Part shown: positions 7,488-18,050 of the stretch, in pieces
Layout: the number at the start of each line of letters is the position of its first letter
Numbering within the stretch: the stretch's first letter is position 1
Origin: a marine bacterium B5-7
GTDB lineage: Bacteria; Pseudomonadota; Gammaproteobacteria; Arenicellales; CAJQKF01
Length of the DNA stretch: 64,000 nt
Direction of reading: 5' to 3'
NCBI GenBank assembly: GCA_021604525.1
Contig: BQJD01000011.1
Location: forward strand, 1-64,000
The notes under the pieces: model-generated
Databases searched by the model: none
What the model was told of the DNA's origin: nothing
What the model saw: only the letters and a program-made list of their open reading frames with translations
Translations under genes and position numbers: made by a program

Positions 7488-7503
7488 GTGGCAGGGCTGC
7501 CAC
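7488..7503 (-). repeat. Hairpin downstream of nth
   Basis: GTGGCAG (7488-7494) and CTGCCAC (7497-7503) are a perfect 7-bp inverted repeat, about 50 nt after the nth stop codon on the minus strand. No T-run follows, so it may be an mRNA 3'-end stabiliser or weak terminator separating nth from the buf operon. Confidence 0.35.
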
Positions 7504-7553
7504 TGCAATTGTATTCAGTTTCATCAGTGGCCTGTACGATGCTAGCCTTAAAG

Positions 7554-8195
7554 TTATGACTTAAGGGTGGTTTTAGATTCGAATGCACACAGATCAGCAA
7601 TAGGACAATCGTAGCAAAGCGGTTTTTGTGCCTTGCAGGTGTAACGCCCATGGAGAATGAGAAGATGGTGCGCATCTTTGAGATATCGTTTTGGTACTAC
7701 CTGCAACAGGCCGTTCTCAACCTTCAGAACATTCTTTCCAGGCGCAATGCCAGTGCGGTTGGAAACTCTGAATATGTGCGTATCAACGGCAATGGTCGGG
7801 TGACCGAAGGCGGTATTGAGTATGACATTTGCGGTTTTTCGACCCACACCGGGCAGCGCTTCAAGATCGGCACGATTATCTGGTACGTGACCGCCGTGTT
7901 TTTCCACCAATTGACTGCAAGCGGCAACGATATGTCGTGCCTTGTTATTAAAGAGTCCGATGGTTTTTATGTAGGGAAGTAACCCGTCGACACCAAGGTC
8001 GAGGATATCTTCAGGCGTCTTGACGATCCTGAACAGTGAATCAGTTGCCTTGTTCACGGATACATCGGTGGATTGTGCCGACAGGGTAACCGCAACCAGT
8101 AGCTGAAACGGATTGTCATAATTGAGTTCGGTTTCAGGCTTCGGAATGGCCTTGGCAAGCCGTCGGAAAATGAGCGAAACCTCGGATTGCTGCAC
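7554..8195 (-). CDS. nth: Endonuclease III
   Basis: A bifunctional DNA glycosylase/AP lyase that removes oxidised pyrimidines in base excision repair. It has the helix-hairpin-helix LPGVGRKTANVILN with the catalytic Lys (about residue 120), the catalytic Asp in VDTHIFRVSNR, and the four Cys of the C-terminal 4Fe-4S cluster (CKAQKPLCYDCPIADLC). The length of 213 residues matches the family. It follows the rsxB-like gene by only 5 bases, the same rnf-nth linkage as in E. coli, although here only the B subunit is present. Confidence 0.97.
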   Translation of the reverse strand: MQQSEVSLIFRRLAKAIPKPETELNYDNPFQLLVAVTLSAQSTDVSVNKATDSLFRIVKTPEDILDLGVDGLLPYIKTIGLFNNKARHIVAACSQLVEKHGGHVPDNRADLEALPGVGRKTANVILNTAFGHPTIAVDTHIFRVSNRTGIAPGKNVLKVENGLLQVVPKRYLKDAHHLLILHGRYTCKAQKPLCYDCPIADLCAFESKTTLKS

Positions 8196-8200
8196 GACAA

Positions 8201-8893
8201 TTACTTTTTCATAATCGATTGTGTCTGACGTCGCTGGCGAGCACGCTTGACTGCTTGCTGTATCTCCAACCGCATGCTTGTTGCACTATTGTCCTGTTGA
8301 TCAGTTTCGCTCGACTTCGCTGATTTTATTTTGCTGGACTTAAGAGGGTGACGTTGTGAGATTCGATTCACATGACGCTGGCGTGCAATCCTGAATCGGT
8401 CCGGCGCACCTTCGGTGAATGCGGGAAACTTCAAGTCGGCCGGTTGCCGGGCTTCCGGCTCGATCAACAAAATGCAATCGACCGGACACGGTGGAATGCA
8501 CAGCTCACAGCCGGTGCAGGAATCCTCGATGACATCATGCATCATCTTGCCAGAGCCGACGATGGCGTCCACCGGGCAGGCATCAATGCACTTGGTGCAA
8601 CCAATGCATTCGTCTTCGTCAATGACCGCTAGCTTGAATCCGGCGAATGCGTCAATTTCATCGGCGAGTCGGTCCGGAGTCGGGATACCAAGTAATCTGG
8701 CGAGTTGGCGTCGACTGGTGTCGCCACCAGGGGGACAACGGTCGATACCGGTTTCCCGTGCAGCAATAGCGTGGGCATAGGCGAGACAGTCGGGATAGCC
8801 GCAGCGGGTGCATTGGGTTTGCGGCAGCCAGGCGTTGATGTTTTGTTCGAGACTTGCCGGATTACCCGCCTTGATATCCGTTTTTGACGTCAC
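8201..8893 (-). CDS. rsxB: RnfB/RsxB-like iron-sulfur protein without a membrane anchor
   Basis: 230 residues with the Fe-S part of RnfB: an N-terminal 4Fe-4S domain with CTRCGYPDC and a later Cys (IDRCPPGG), then two ferredoxin motifs, [12 protein letters not shown] and [12 protein letters not shown]. The N-terminal transmembrane helix of true RnfB is missing, and rsxA, C, D, G and E are not nearby. It is therefore more likely a soluble electron carrier than part of an Rnf/Rsx complex. Such solitary homologues between metG and nth occur in other gammaproteobacteria. The C-terminal 60 residues are Lys/Arg/Ser-rich and probably disordered. The GTG start overlaps the metG stop as GTGA, so translation is coupled. 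Confidence 0.85.
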   Translation of the reverse strand: MTSKTDIKAGNPASLEQNINAWLPQTQCTRCGYPDCLAYAHAIAARETGIDRCPPGGDTSRRQLARLLGIPTPDRLADEIDAFAGFKLAVIDEDECIGCTKCIDACPVDAIVGSGKMMHDVIEDSCTGCELCIPPCPVDCILLIEPEARQPADLKFPAFTEGAPDRFRIARQRHVNRISQRHPLKSSKIKSAKSSETDQQDNSATSMRLEIQQAVKRARQRRQTQSIMKK

Positions 8894-10989
8894 TTGACTC
8901 GCATGCCCGGTTTGGCACCGCTGTCAGGCGAAATTAACCAGATATCCTCACCACCGGGTCCGGCTGCCAGCACCATGCCTTCAGACACGCCAAAGCGCAT
9001 TTTGCGTGGTGCGAGATTTGCCACCATGACGACGAATCGTCCTTTCAGGGATTCCGGCTCATAAGCCGATCGAATACCGGCAAATACATTACGCGTCTCG
9101 TCACCGATATCGAGCGTGAGTTGAAGCAGCTTGTCGGCACCTTCGATGTAATTCGCGTCGCTGATCAGCGCGATTCGAAGATCAATTTTGGCAAAATCAT
9201 CGATGCTGATGGTCGGATTCTGCTCGCTTTCAGCCGGTACGACGGTGACCGGACGGGTCGCTTGTGATGATGTATCGTTCATGGTGCTGCCTGACTTCTT
9301 TACAGTAGTTGATTTGGTATCGGTTGCCGCCGGTTTTTCCTTCGATGCTTCGATGACGGCATCGACCGCCTTCGCATCGATACGGCTCATCAGATGCTTA
9401 AACGGGCCGACTTCATGATCGAGTAGCGGCGTGCCGGCCGCATGCCAACCACTACGTTCGGCAATCGGAGACTTGAGAAAAACCTCGGCGCGAGCGGTCA
9501 GCAATGGCACAACTGGAGCCAGATAGATCATCAGCGTGCGAAACAAATTCACGCCCTGACTGCAGACACGATGTAATTCCTCGCCAGGATTTTCATCCTT
9601 GGCCATGAGCCACGGCGCACGATCATTTACATATTGATTGGCCCGATCAGCCAATTCTGCAATCGCTCGAATGGCGCGGCTGTATTGACGTTTTTCATAG
9701 TAACTGGCAATGGTTTCAGCAGCAGATGCAAACGCATCGAACAGCGCAGCATCGTCGAGACTCGATGCCAGTCGATTATCGAAACGTTTGTTGATGAAGC
9801 CGGCAGAACGGCTGGCGATATTGACGACCTTGCCTACCAGGTCGGAATTGACGCGCTGCTGAAAATCGTCGAGATTGAGATCGAGATCCTCGACATGCTC
9901 GTTGAGTTTGGCGGCGAAGTAATAGCGCAGGTAATCTGGATCCAGGTGGTCGAGATAGGCGCGTGCGCTGATAAATGTACCGCGGGACTTCGACATCTTC
10001 TGGCCGTTAACGGTCAAAAAACCATGGGCATAAACGGCGCTCGGCGCACGAAAGCCGGCACCGCGCAGCATCGCCGGCCAGAACAACGTATGAAAGTAGA
10101 GGATGTCTTTGCCGATGAAGTGATACATCTCGGCGTTTGATCCCGCCTGGCAGAACGCGTCAAAGTCGAGGCCTTCGCGATCGCACAGATTCCGAAAACT
10201 CGCGAAATAACCGATTGGAGCATCCAGCCATACATAGAAATATTTTTCCGTCTCCCCTGGAATCGTGAAGCCGAAGTAGGGCGCATCACGCGAGATATCC
10301 CAATCGCGCAATCCCGAATCGAACCACTCCTTCAGCTTGTTGCGAACCTCGTTCTGGATATGATTACCGCTTGTCCACTGATGCAGCATCTCAGAGAAAT
10401 TTCCAAGGGAAACAAAATAATGCTCGGTGTCTTTCTCGATTGGCGTCGCGCCGGAGATCGCTGAATACGGATTGATCAAATCGGCCGGCGAGTAGGTCGC
10501 GCCACAAACCTCACAACTGTCCCCGTATTGGTCAGGTGCGCCGCAACGGGGACATTCGCCCTTGATAAAGCGGTCCGGCAGGAAGATACCTTCCTCGGGG
10601 TCAAAGGCTTGCGAGATGGTGCGTTTGACGATGTGACCGCCGTCGTCAAGACGTTTGAATATATATTCTGCGAGCAGACGATTCTCTTCAGAGTGGGTGG
10701 TGTGGTAATTATCGAACTGGATGGCAAAATCATCGAAGTCACGCTGATGCTCTGCCTTGAAACGTTCAATTAATGCCTCGGGAGTAACGCCCTCCGCCTT
10801 GGCTTTGAGCATGATGGGCGTGCCATGGGCGTCATCCGCACACACATAATAAATCTCGTGACCGCGCATTCGCTGGAATCTCACCCAGATATCCGTCTGG
10901 ATGTGCTCAAGCATGTGACCCAGATGGATCGATCCGTTGGCGTATGGCAGCGCGCTGGTAACGAGAATTTTTCTCGGTGTGTGGGGCAT
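8890..10989 (-). CDS. metG: Methionyl-tRNA synthetase
   Basis: A class I aminoacyl-tRNA synthetase charging tRNA-Met. The start [19 protein letters not shown] at 10989 matches the family; an upstream ATG at 11055 adds 22 untypical residues. It has the HIGH-type motif (HLGHMLEH), the zinc-binding knuckle [18 protein letters not shown] (around residues 145-162), the KMSKS motif ([11 protein letters not shown]) and the C-terminal tRNA-binding EMAP domain ([13 protein letters not shown] to the end), joined by a Lys/Thr/Ser-rich linker. The length of 699 residues is typical of the dimeric long form. It is divergent from apbC, the usual gammaproteobacterial pairing, and is first in metG-rsxB-nth. 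Confidence 0.97.
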   Translation of the reverse strand: MPHTPRKILVTSALPYANGSIHLGHMLEHIQTDIWVRFQRMRGHEIYYVCADDAHGTPIMLKAKAEGVTPEALIERFKAEHQRDFDDFAIQFDNYHTTHSEENRLLAEYIFKRLDDGGHIVKRTISQAFDPEEGIFLPDRFIKGECPRCGAPDQYGDSCEVCGATYSPADLINPYSAISGATPIEKDTEHYFVSLGNFSEMLHQWTSGNHIQNEVRNKLKEWFDSGLRDWDISRDAPYFGFTIPGETEKYFYVWLDAPIGYFASFRNLCDREGLDFDAFCQAGSNAEMYHFIGKDILYFHTLFWPAMLRGAGFRAPSAVYAHGFLTVNGQKMSKSRGTFISARAYLDHLDPDYLRYYFAAKLNEHVEDLDLNLDDFQQRVNSDLVGKVVNIASRSAGFINKRFDNRLASSLDDAALFDAFASAAETIASYYEKRQYSRAIRAIAELADRANQYVNDRAPWLMAKDENPGEELHRVCSQGVNLFRTLMIYLAPVVPLLTARAEVFLKSPIAERSGWHAAGTPLLDHEVGPFKHLMSRIDAKAVDAVIEASKEKPAATDTKSTTVKKSGSTMNDTSSQATRPVTVVPAESEQNPTISIDDFAKIDLRIALISDANYIEGADKLLQLTLDIGDETRNVFAGIRSAYEPESLKGRFVVMVANLAPRKMRFGVSEGMVLAAGPGGEDIWLISPDSGAKPGMRVK

Positions 10990-11126
10990 GGGAGCGTAAC
11001 GCCTTAATTTCCGTAGTAAAACCCAAGAATTATATCCCAACTGGACGTGTGACAAACAGCCGTCGAGGCATTACCATTCGGCCTCCTTATCTAATGCATC
11101 GGAACTGAACGGGTAGTCATAACGTT

Positions 11127-12218
11127 ATGAGTGATCTCAACCAAGCAGCCGTCGAATCCTCCCTGAAGGGCATTACCGACCCCCATACCGGTCGGGATAT
11201 CGTCACATCGAAGCTGGTCCGTGAAATCGAAGTCAAGGACGATACGGTCAAAATAAAGCTGGTTTTCACTTATCCGGCGAAGGGCTGGCATGATGCACTG
11301 AAGGCTGAAATCGTCACAGCGGTAGGTGCCATCGACAGATCGGCCAAGGTTAATGTGGATATCTCCACCGAGGTGACATCGCACAGCGCACAGAAGGGCG
11401 TGCAGCCGATTGCCAATGTCAAGAATATCATCGCGGTTGCCTCCGGCAAGGGCGGTGTCGGTAAATCCACTGTGTCGGTCAACCTGGCATTGGCGCTGTC
11501 TGCCGAAGGTGCCACAGTGGGTATTCTGGATGCAGATATATACGGTCCGAGCCAGCCGCGCATGCTGGGTGTTAGCAGCAAGCCTGAATCGAGTGACGGC
11601 AAAAGTCTTGAACCTTTAACCAGCTATCATTTGCAGGCGATGTCCATCGGTTTCCTGATCGACGAAGAAACTCCGATGATCTGGCGCGGCCCGATGGTGA
11701 CCCAGGCGCTGGAGCAACTGTTGAAAGATACCCGCTGGCGTGACGTTGATTATCTGATCATCGATCTGCCGCCGGGTACTGGTGATACCCAACTTACCCT
11801 GGCGCAAAAAGTGCCAGTGAGCGGCGCGGTGATCGTCACCACGCCCCAGGATATTGCGTTGCTGGATGCCCGCAAGGCCGTCAAGATGTTTGAGAAAGTT
11901 GAGATTCCGATATTGGGTGTCGTTGAAAACATGAGTACACACATCTGCTCAAACTGCGGCCACGAAGAGCACATTTTCGGCGAAGGCGGTGGTCAGAAGA
12001 TGGCCTCGGATTACGATATCGAATTTCTCGGCGACATACCACTGGATCGCAGCATTCGTGAAGATACCGATGGCGGACGGCCAACGGTGGTCGCCGATCC
12101 CGATGGGCGTCTGGCGATGAACTATCGCGAGATCGCACGCAACATCGCCGGCAGGCTGTCGTCGAGAAAACGTGATTACAGCGACAAGTTTCCTTCAATT
12201 GTTATCCAGAATAACTAG
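11127..12218 (+). CDS. apbC: Iron-sulfur cluster carrier protein ApbC/Mrp
   Basis: A cytosolic P-loop NTPase of the Mrp/Nbp35 family that holds and transfers Fe-S clusters. It has an N-terminal MIP18/DUF59 domain (around residues 1-80), the deviant Walker [13 protein letters not shown] (about residues 105-116), the [14 protein letters not shown] segment, and the CxxC cluster-binding motif in [17 protein letters not shown]. The length of 363 residues is usual. It is divergent from metG and followed by dcd, the common order. Its TAG stop codon lies in a transposon-like end (see the 12216 repeat), so the last residues may differ from those of relatives without the element. Confidence 0.95.
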   Translation: MSDLNQAAVESSLKGITDPHTGRDIVTSKLVREIEVKDDTVKIKLVFTYPAKGWHDALKAEIVTAVGAIDRSAKVNVDISTEVTSHSAQKGVQPIANVKNIIAVASGKGGVGKSTVSVNLALALSAEGATVGILDADIYGPSQPRMLGVSSKPESSDGKSLEPLTSYHLQAMSIGFLIDEETPMIWRGPMVTQALEQLLKDTRWRDVDYLIIDLPPGTGDTQLTLAQKVPVSGAVIVTTPQDIALLDARKAVKMFEKVEIPILGVVENMSTHICSNCGHEEHIFGEGGGQKMASDYDIEFLGDIPLDRSIREDTDGGRPTVVADPDGRLAMNYREIARNIAGRLSSRKRDYSDKFPSIVIQNN

Positions 12219-12238
12219 AACCTGTCCCAAAACGGCTG
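12216..12238. repeat. Single end of the MITE family found at 48.9 and 57.3 kb
   Basis: TA followed by GAACCTGTCCCAAAACGGCTG matches the ends of the two full MITE copies, which read GAACYTRTCTCAARATGGCTG on the same side, with about three differences. The rest of the element is not recognisable downstream. The TA plus first G of the end form the TAG stop codon of apbC. This is probably a remnant of an old insertion or deletion. Confidence 0.5.
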
Positions 12239-12242
12239 CCGG

Positions 12243-12254
12243 GAAGGATCCTTC
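12243..12254. repeat. 12-bp perfect palindrome upstream of dcd
   Basis: GAAGGATCCTTC lies 30 bases before the dcd start, directly after the MITE end. It could be a small hairpin or operator; no function is assigned. Confidence 0.3.
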
Positions 12255-12283
12255 GGTCAAATCAGCTAAGGAATAAATGCGAT

Positions 12284-12850
12284 ATGAGTATCAAATCGGA
12301 TAGATGGATTCGTCGTATGGCGACCGAGCACGCCATGATCGAACCGTTTGAAGCGGGGCAGGTGCGTGGTAGCGAGGGAAACCGGACCATATCCTGGGGT
12401 ACTTCGAGTTACGGTTACGATATTCGCTGTTCCGACGAGTTCAAGATTTTCACCAATATCAACTCGGCCATCGTCGATCCCAAACGCTTCGATGAAAGCA
12501 GCTTTGTCGATTTCAAAGGCGATGTCTGCATAATCCCTCCTAACTCGTTTGCCCTCGCGAGAACGGTTGAATATTTTCGGATACCCAGAAACGTGCTGAC
12601 GATTTGCCTTGGAAAAAGTACCTACGCGCGATGCGGCATCATCGTCAATGTCACCCCCTTCGAGCCGGAATGGGAGGGTTATGTGACCCTGGAATTCTCC
12701 AATACGACACCGTTGCCAGCCAAGATATATGCGAATGAGGGTATAGCCCAGGTGCTATTCTTTGAGTCCGATGAGGTCTGCGAAGTATCCTACAAGGATC
12801 GCAACGGCAAGTATCAGGGGCAAACTGGCGTCACTCTGCCACGCGCCTGA
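12284..12850 (+). CDS. dcd: dCTP deaminase
   Basis: Converts dCTP to dUTP, the main route to dTTP precursors in proteobacteria. The 188-residue protein has the family start [13 protein letters not shown], the nucleotide-binding loop [12 protein letters not shown], the motif [11 protein letters not shown] with its conserved Arg, the catalytic Glu segment [23 protein letters not shown], and the C-terminal [11 protein letters not shown] lid. AAGGAA (12269-12274) precedes the ATG by 9 nt. It follows apbC as in many gammaproteobacteria. Confidence 0.97.
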   Translation: MSIKSDRWIRRMATEHAMIEPFEAGQVRGSEGNRTISWGTSSYGYDIRCSDEFKIFTNINSAIVDPKRFDESSFVDFKGDVCIIPPNSFALARTVEYFRIPRNVLTICLGKSTYARCGIIVNVTPFEPEWEGYVTLEFSNTTPLPAKIYANEGIAQVLFFESDEVCEVSYKDRNGKYQGQTGVTLPRA

Positions 12851-12915
12851 TTCCATATTCTGGTTGAGGCTATCCTGTTCAGGTTCCTCACCCGGACGGA
12901 TTGTCTGGTTGTGGA

Positions 12916-12951
12916 ATTCTCGAAATGGGCTATAGACGCCTTATCGAGAAT
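12916..12951. repeat. Inverted repeat in the dcd-aroC intergenic region
   Basis: ATTCTCGA (12916-12923) and TCGAGAAT (12944-12951) are perfectly complementary, with a short inner GGC/GCC pair in the 20-nt loop. It lies 66 bases after dcd and 116 before aroC. No T-run follows. It may act as a dcd 3' hairpin; otherwise the 217-base interval shows no gene. Confidence 0.4.
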
Positions 12952-13067
12952 AAATCGCAGACTTTCTATAATGTGCATTATTAAAATTGGCATCAAAGCA
13001 GAAAACCCAATGAAACTCATTGAAATGTCATCTGGTCTGATCAATCGGGTCTACACGGTGAATCCAG

Positions 13068-14135
13068 ATGTCGGGTAATACGTTGGGTCGACTGTTCACC
13101 CTGACGACTTTCGGCGAAAGTCATGGACCCGCTCTCGGCGGCGTGATCGATGGTTGTCCACCGGGCCTTGAGTTATCGGAAGGCGATCTGCAGCCCGATC
13201 TTGATCGACGTAAACCCGGCCAGTCGAAATTCACCACCCAGCGACGCGAAGATGATCGGGTCGAGATTCTTTCAGGTGTATTCGAGGGCAAAACCACCGG
13301 TACGCCAATTGGTCTGCTGATTCGTAATATCGATCAACGTTCGCGAGACTACAGCAAGATACGCGACCGTTTTCGTCCCGGTCACGCCGACTTTACCTAC
13401 ATGAAAAAGTACGGCGTTCGCGACTATCGGGGTGGCGGTCGATCCTCGGCTCGGGAAACTGCCGTGAGAGTGGCAGCCGGCGCGGTGGCGAAAAAATACC
13501 TGGCCAGCGAATGTAACCTGTGTGTGCGCGGTTATCTGAGCGCCATGGGTTTGGTGCGACCGGCATCGATTGACTTTGATGTGATTGAGCAAAATGACTT
13601 CTTCTCCCCTGACTTAAGCTGCATAGAAGAATTGGAATCATTGATCACCGCTGCGCGACGTGCCGGCGATTCCATCGGCGCCGAGGTCACGGTTGTCGCC
13701 AGCGGCGTGCCCGCAGGACTTGGCGAACCAGTATTCGATCGACTCGATGCGGATCTTGCCCATGCCTTGATGAGCATCAATGCGGTCAAGGGAGTGGAGA
13801 TTGGTGCCGGCTTTGCAAGCGTTGCACAAAAGGGTTCTGAACATCGCGACGAACTCACCCCTCAAGGGTTTCTCAGCAACAACGCCGGAGGTGTTCTTGG
13901 CGGAATATCAACCGGTCAGAATGTCATTGCGCGTATCGCGCTTAAACCCACCTCCAGTATCCAGGTGCCTGCTCGCACACTGGATATCGATGGCGAAGCG
14001 GTGGAAGTTGTTACGACCGGTCGTCACGATCCATGTGTGGGGATTCGTGCCGTACCCATTGCAGAAGCGATGATGGCGTTGGTTCTGGTGGATCACCTGC
14101 TGCGTCAGCGCGCGCAGAATAAAGGTCGCGACTGA
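13068..14135 (+). CDS. aroC: Chorismate synthase
   Basis: The last step of the shikimate pathway, forming chorismate from EPSP with reduced FMN. The 355-residue protein begins [22 protein letters not shown] and has the family signatures [45 protein letters not shown] (residues 45-80), [29 protein letters not shown] (around 107-135), with the FMN-binding Arg/Ser residues, and [14 protein letters not shown] near 270. The start is the ATG at 13068. No clear operon partner; the next gene is convergent. Confidence 0.97.
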   Translation: MSGNTLGRLFTLTTFGESHGPALGGVIDGCPPGLELSEGDLQPDLDRRKPGQSKFTTQRREDDRVEILSGVFEGKTTGTPIGLLIRNIDQRSRDYSKIRDRFRPGHADFTYMKKYGVRDYRGGGRSSARETAVRVAAGAVAKKYLASECNLCVRGYLSAMGLVRPASIDFDVIEQNDFFSPDLSCIEELESLITAARRAGDSIGAEVTVVASGVPAGLGEPVFDRLDADLAHALMSINAVKGVEIGAGFASVAQKGSEHRDELTPQGFLSNNAGGVLGGISTGQNVIARIALKPTSSIQVPARTLDIDGEAVEVVTTGRHDPCVGIRAVPIAEAMMALVLVDHLLRQRAQNKGRD

Positions 14136-14155
14136 ATTATCCAGCGACCCGGATC

Positions 14156-14551
14156 TTAAGACGGATCGGTAGTAGCCATCCGTTTGGATTGCCGGGTCGA
14201 AAGCTCTGCGGCGCCCGGCAACGGATTTGACTTCGATGTAGCAAACAGGTCGAGAGTCAGTTCACCAATATGCTCGAGTAACTCAATGGCATCGATATCC
14301 TGCTCATCGATTTGCTGCTGCTCGAATTTGAGTTCGCCAAGGATATCAAACAGGGGTTCCAGCCGTATGGTGTCTGTTGGATTGCTGCAGTGATTGTTGC
14401 GATACATGGCGACAACCATCTGTTTCATTATCGGATAATGCAATGCGTCGGGATGAACGATTTCACGGGCGCGCACGAAATTGCGATCAATGGGTAGCTG
14501 GTGCTCGCCAAGTGATTCCGACAATCGTTGGATGTATTCAATAAACTGCAT
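14156..14551 (-). CDS. Hypothetical protein
   Basis: 131 residues, not recognised. It appears soluble and mostly helical, acidic in the middle (DEQDIDAIELLEHIGELTLDLF), with a conserved-looking N-terminus (MQFIEYIQRLSESLGEHQLPIDR) and a polar C-terminus. No signal peptide, transmembrane segment, Cys cluster or nucleotide-binding motif is seen. It is convergent with aroC and divergent from the leu operon. Coding status is supported by length and by lack of any better frame in this interval. Confidence 0.55.
   Translation of the reverse strand: MQFIEYIQRLSESLGEHQLPIDRNFVRAREIVHPDALHYPIMKQMVVAMYRNNHCSNPTDTIRLEPLFDILGELKFEQQQIDEQDIDAIELLEHIGELTLDLFATSKSNPLPGAAELSTRQSKRMATTDPS
14161..14183. terminator. 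Possible terminator hairpin after aroC
   Basis: ACGGAT (14161-14166) pairs with ATCCGT (14178-14183), with inner GG/CC pairs, followed by TTT. It is nested within a wider inverted repeat CGACCCGG / CCGGGTCG (14144-14151 and 14192-14199). It lies 26 bases after the aroC stop and overlaps the 3' end of the convergent hypothetical gene. Confidence 0.3.
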
Positions 14552-14696
14552 GGAAAAACGGCATGATATCCGTGATGGTTTTACATTGGTCCGAAGTATA
14601 TGTTGTTTACATTACCGGTATGCAACTGCTGTAAAGATTGTCCTGGTCACTACTGGGCAGATATTTATCAGGCGGATCGCTATTCCACCTGACTCG

Positions 14697-14741
14697 ATGC
14701 AGTTATTTGTGGTAAATTTTTCGGTTACGAATTGGCCATGA
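14697..14741 (+). CDS. Possible 14-residue leader peptide upstream of leuC
   Basis: An ATG at 14697 opens a short frame MQLFVVNFSVTNWP that stops inside a terminator-like hairpin 60 bases before leuC. It contains one Leu and three Val codons, which would be a modest branched-chain signal for attenuation. No clear Shine-Dalgarno is visible, so this is speculative. Confidence 0.25.
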   Translation: MQLFVVNFSVTNWP

Positions 14742-14756
14742 TGTGGCCAGATTTTT
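14733..14756 (+). terminator. Terminator-like hairpin (possible attenuator) before leuC
   Basis: TGGCCA (14733-14738), loop TGATG, TGGCCA (14744-14749), then a T5 run at 14752-14756. This is a short rho-independent terminator shape within the leuC 5' region, 46 bases before the start codon. The stop codon of the small frame at 14697 lies in its loop. The 250-base region upstream of leuC contains no other gene. Confidence 0.45.
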
Positions 14757-14801
14757 AACCGTTACGTTTCACCTTAACGATTCCTTCAAAGAAGTAAGCC
14801 G

Positions 14802-16205
14802 ATGTCCGCTGAAACCTTATACGACAAGCTCTGGAACTCACATGTGGTTCGCGAAGAGGAAGACGGCACTGCACTGTTGTATATCGATCGTCATCTCGTT
14901 CATGAAGTGACATCGCCTCAAGCATTTGAAGGACTGCAAAAAAACGGACGTGGGCTGTGGCGAACGGCTACCAACCTGGCTGTTGCTGACCATAACGTGC
15001 CGACAACCGATCGTGCTGCCGGAATCTCTGATCCGATATCAAAGCTGCAAGTGGATACGCTGGACAATAACTGTGCGGTATTTGGCGTGACCGAATTTGA
15101 CATGCTCGACCCACGTCAGGGCATCGTTCATGTAATCGGCCCCGAACAGGGTGCAACTCTGCCAGGCATGACGGTTGTCTGCGGCGATTCACATACCTCG
15201 ACCCACGGTGCACTGGCGGCGCTGGCCTTTGGTATCGGCACCTCTGATGTTGAACACGTTCTTGCAACCCAGTGCATATTGCAGCGCAAGGCGCGCAACA
15301 TGCGAATTAACATCACCGGCAAGTTACCTGAACGGGTGACCGGTAAAGACCTGATTCTGGCCATTATCGGGCAAATAGGCACCGCTGGCGGCACCGGTCA
15401 TGCTATCGAGTTTGCAGGTCCGGCAATTCGCGCCCTGTCGATGGAAGAACGCATGTCAGTCTGTAATATGGCTATTGAAGCGGGTGCCCGTTCAGGGCTT
15501 ATCGCCGCGGACGATACCACCATCGACTATCTGAAAGGCCGGCCGTTCGCGCCAAGTGGCGAGCTATGGGACAGGGCAGTTGAAAACTGGCGCACGTTGA
15601 CTTCCGATGACGACGCAAAGTTCGATGTCGAGATCGAAATGGATGCCACGAATCTCAAACCGCAGGTTACCTGGGGCACATCGCCTGAGATGGTCGTGTC
15701 TGTGGACGGTCACGTACCCGATGCTGATACTATCGACGATCCGGCTCGCCGTGACGGTTATCGACGTGCACTTGAATACATGGGTCTTGAAGCCGGAACC
15801 TCGATATTCGATATCTCTCCGGACAAGGTCTTCATTGGTTCATGCACCAACAGTCGGATTGAAGATTTGCGCGCTGCCGCTGCCATTGTCGACGGTCACA
15901 AGGTCGCATCCGGTATAAGTCTTGCCATGGTGGTTCCAGGTTCCGGACTGGTAAAAAAACAGGCCGAAGAAGAAGGGCTGGATAAAATATTTATCGACGC
16001 CGGATTCAGTTGGCGAGAGCCCGGTTGCTCCATGTGTCTTGCCATGAATGCCGATAGACTCGAAGCAGGGGAACGTTGCGCTTCGACATCCAATCGTAAT
16101 TTTGAAGGTCGTCAAGGTCACGGTGGTCGAACCCATCTGGTATCGCCAGCTATGGCGGCCGCTGCCGCTGTGCACGGTCATTTCGTCGACATCACCGAAA
16201 TCTGA
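14802..16205 (+). CDS. leuC: 3-isopropylmalate dehydratase large subunit
   Basis: The aconitase-family large subunit that, with LeuD, isomerises 2-isopropylmalate to 3-isopropylmalate in leucine synthesis. 467 residues. The three 4Fe-4S ligands are in [14 protein letters not shown] (about residue 347) and [11 protein letters not shown] (about 407-410). Substrate-binding motifs [17 protein letters not shown] and [31 protein letters not shown] are intact. It is the first gene of leuCDB, with 9 bases to leuD. A hairpin with a T-run lies just upstream. Confidence 0.97.
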   Translation: MSAETLYDKLWNSHVVREEEDGTALLYIDRHLVHEVTSPQAFEGLQKNGRGLWRTATNLAVADHNVPTTDRAAGISDPISKLQVDTLDNNCAVFGVTEFDMLDPRQGIVHVIGPEQGATLPGMTVVCGDSHTSTHGALAALAFGIGTSDVEHVLATQCILQRKARNMRINITGKLPERVTGKDLILAIIGQIGTAGGTGHAIEFAGPAIRALSMEERMSVCNMAIEAGARSGLIAADDTTIDYLKGRPFAPSGELWDRAVENWRTLTSDDDAKFDVEIEMDATNLKPQVTWGTSPEMVVSVDGHVPDADTIDDPARRDGYRRALEYMGLEAGTSIFDISPDKVFIGSCTNSRIEDLRAAAAIVDGHKVASGISLAMVVPGSGLVKKQAEEEGLDKIFIDAGFSWREPGCSMCLAMNADRLEAGERCASTSNRNFEGRQGHGGRTHLVSPAMAAAAAVHGHFVDITEI

Positions 16206-16214
16206 GCATTCTCA

Positions 16215-16859
16215 ATGGAACATCTTGAAAACGTCACCGGTATTGTCGCTGCACTGGACCGGTCCAATATCGATACGGATGCAATCATTCCCAAGCAGTA
16301 TCTGAAATCCATTCGAAAGTTCGGTTTCGGCGAGAACCTGTTTGATGCCTGGCGCTATCTCGACCATGGGGAGCCGGGTCAGGATCATTCAAAACGTCCG
16401 CTCAACCCGGATTTCGTACTCAATCAGGCCCGCTATCGTGATACCCGTATTCTGCTTGCCGGTGATAATTTTGGTTGTGGGTCGTCCCGTGAACACGCCG
16501 CCTGGGCATTCAGAGACTATGGAATCCGCGTGATTATCGCGCCATCATTCGCCGATATTTTCAATGGTAACGCGCTCAAGAATGGGCTGTTACCTGTTGT
16601 TCTCGACGAGACTACAGTTGCCCGACTGATTAAGTCGGTTGAGGAAAACGAAGGTTACATCCTCACAATCGACTTGCCGTCGCAGCGGGTCATTACCCCC
16701 GATGGTGAGGTATTCAACTTCGAGATTGACGCATTTCGCAAACACTGTCTCATCAACGGCCTCGACGATATCGACATGACCTTGACGCATGCCGACGAAA
16801 TACATGCCTACGAAACGCGAAGACGTGAAGAGGCACCGTGGCTGTTTACTGATTTGTAG
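16215..16859 (+). CDS. leuD: 3-isopropylmalate dehydratase small subunit
   Basis: The swivelling domain subunit of isopropylmalate isomerase. 214 residues with the family start [22 protein letters not shown], the motif [21 protein letters not shown] (residues 78-98) that contacts substrate, and [17 protein letters not shown]. It lies between leuC and leuB in one operon, 90 bases before leuB. Confidence 0.97.
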   Translation: MEHLENVTGIVAALDRSNIDTDAIIPKQYLKSIRKFGFGENLFDAWRYLDHGEPGQDHSKRPLNPDFVLNQARYRDTRILLAGDNFGCGSSREHAAWAFRDYGIRVIIAPSFADIFNGNALKNGLLPVVLDETTVARLIKSVEENEGYILTIDLPSQRVITPDGEVFNFEIDAFRKHCLINGLDDIDMTLTHADEIHAYETRRREEAPWLFTDL

Positions 16860-16949
16860 GGTAGATCGGCAGGTCGATCTGTAGTTGATACTCGTACCAT
16901 TAACCGCGCTGGTCTCCAGCATTTAACCTTTAAGTTAATCACTCAATTC

Positions 16950-18050
16950 ATGCACAAGATACTGGTATTACCCGGCGATGGCGTTGGCCCGGAAGTCACT
17001 GCTGTTGCCTGCGATGTACTCAAGGCCGTCGCTGCAGATAATCTCGAACTCGATATTCAACAAGCATTGATTGGTGGTTCCGCCATTGATGAAAGTGGTG
17101 ATCCGTTACCCCCGGCGACGCTTGATCTGGCTCGCGATGCAGATGCAATCTTGCTGGGTGCCGTCGGTGGACCGAAGTGGGAAAACATCGATCGCGCCAT
17201 TCGGCCCGAACGCGGCTTGTTGAAGATTCGCCAGGAACTCGATTTATTCTCGAATTTGCGTCCAGCCATCCTTTTTCCGCAACTTGCCGCTGCTTCATCG
17301 TTGCATGCGCCGTTGGTAGCGGGTCTTGATCTGATGATCGTTCGCGAGCTGACTGGCGGTATCTATTTCGGTCATCCCCGCGGTATTGAGGTCAATGAGG
17401 CTGGCGAGCGACGTGGTTTCAATACACTCGAATACACCGAATCAGAAATCCGCCGCATTGCCCATTCTGCGTTTCAGATCGCCATGCAGCGTGATCGTCG
17501 GGTGGTATCCGTGGACAAGGCCAACGTCCTTGAGTGCAGCGAGTTGTGGCGTGAGGTTATGGAAGATACCGCCCGCGAATATCCCGATATCGCATTGAGC
17601 CACATGTATGTTGACAACGCCGCAATGCAGCTCATTCGGGAACCCAAACAGTTTGACGTGATGGTTACCACCAATCTGTTTGGAGACATTTTGTCGGATG
17701 CTGCGGCCATGTTGACCGGCTCAATCGGCATGTTGCCATCAGCCTCGCTGAATGAGGAATCCAGGGGTCTTTTCGAACCGATTCACGGCTCTGCGCCCAC
17801 CATTGCCGGTCAGGATCGTGCAAATCCCCTGGCTACCGTGCTGTCGGTGTCGATGATGTTCAGATACTCACTTAAACGTGGCGATCTTGCGGATCGGATT
17901 GATCAGGCCGTATCGGCTATACTCGACGAGGGTATTCGCACTGAAGACATCGCCTCTGCTGACACCATTACGGTAGGTACACGTGAAATGGGTCAACGTC
18001 TGGTCAAGAAAATTCAGACCAGCGGCGGCGCTAAGGGTGGTGAACGGTAG
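16950..18050 (+). CDS. leuB: 3-isopropylmalate dehydrogenase
   Basis: NAD-dependent oxidative decarboxylation of 3-isopropylmalate. 366 residues with the substrate-binding Arg segments ([22 protein letters not shown]), the [14 protein letters not shown] motif, the catalytic Tyr ([10 protein letters not shown]) and Lys ([17 protein letters not shown]), and the metal-binding motif [27 protein letters not shown]. The NAD loop [15 protein letters not shown] is present. It ends the leuCDB operon; asd, which often follows, is absent. Confidence 0.97.
   Translation: MHKILVLPGDGVGPEVTAVACDVLKAVAADNLELDIQQALIGGSAIDESGDPLPPATLDLARDADAILLGAVGGPKWENIDRAIRPERGLLKIRQELDLFSNLRPAILFPQLAAASSLHAPLVAGLDLMIVRELTGGIYFGHPRGIEVNEAGERRGFNTLEYTESEIRRIAHSAFQIAMQRDRRVVSVDKANVLECSELWREVMEDTAREYPDIALSHMYVDNAAMQLIREPKQFDVMVTTNLFGDILSDAAAMLTGSIGMLPSASLNEESRGLFEPIHGSAPTIAGQDRANPLATVLSVSMMFRYSLKRGDLADRIDQAVSAILDEGIRTEDIASADTITVGTREMGQRLVKKIQTSGGAKGGER

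Noticed and set aside
7343-7675. A 110-codon minus-strand frame upstream of bufA1
   Set aside because: It overlaps the end of nth and covers the likely buf promoter, has no ribosome-binding site and no recognisable domain.
8201-8893. Full Rnf electron-transport complex
   Set aside because: Only a B-like subunit without a membrane helix is present; none of the other five subunits is nearby.
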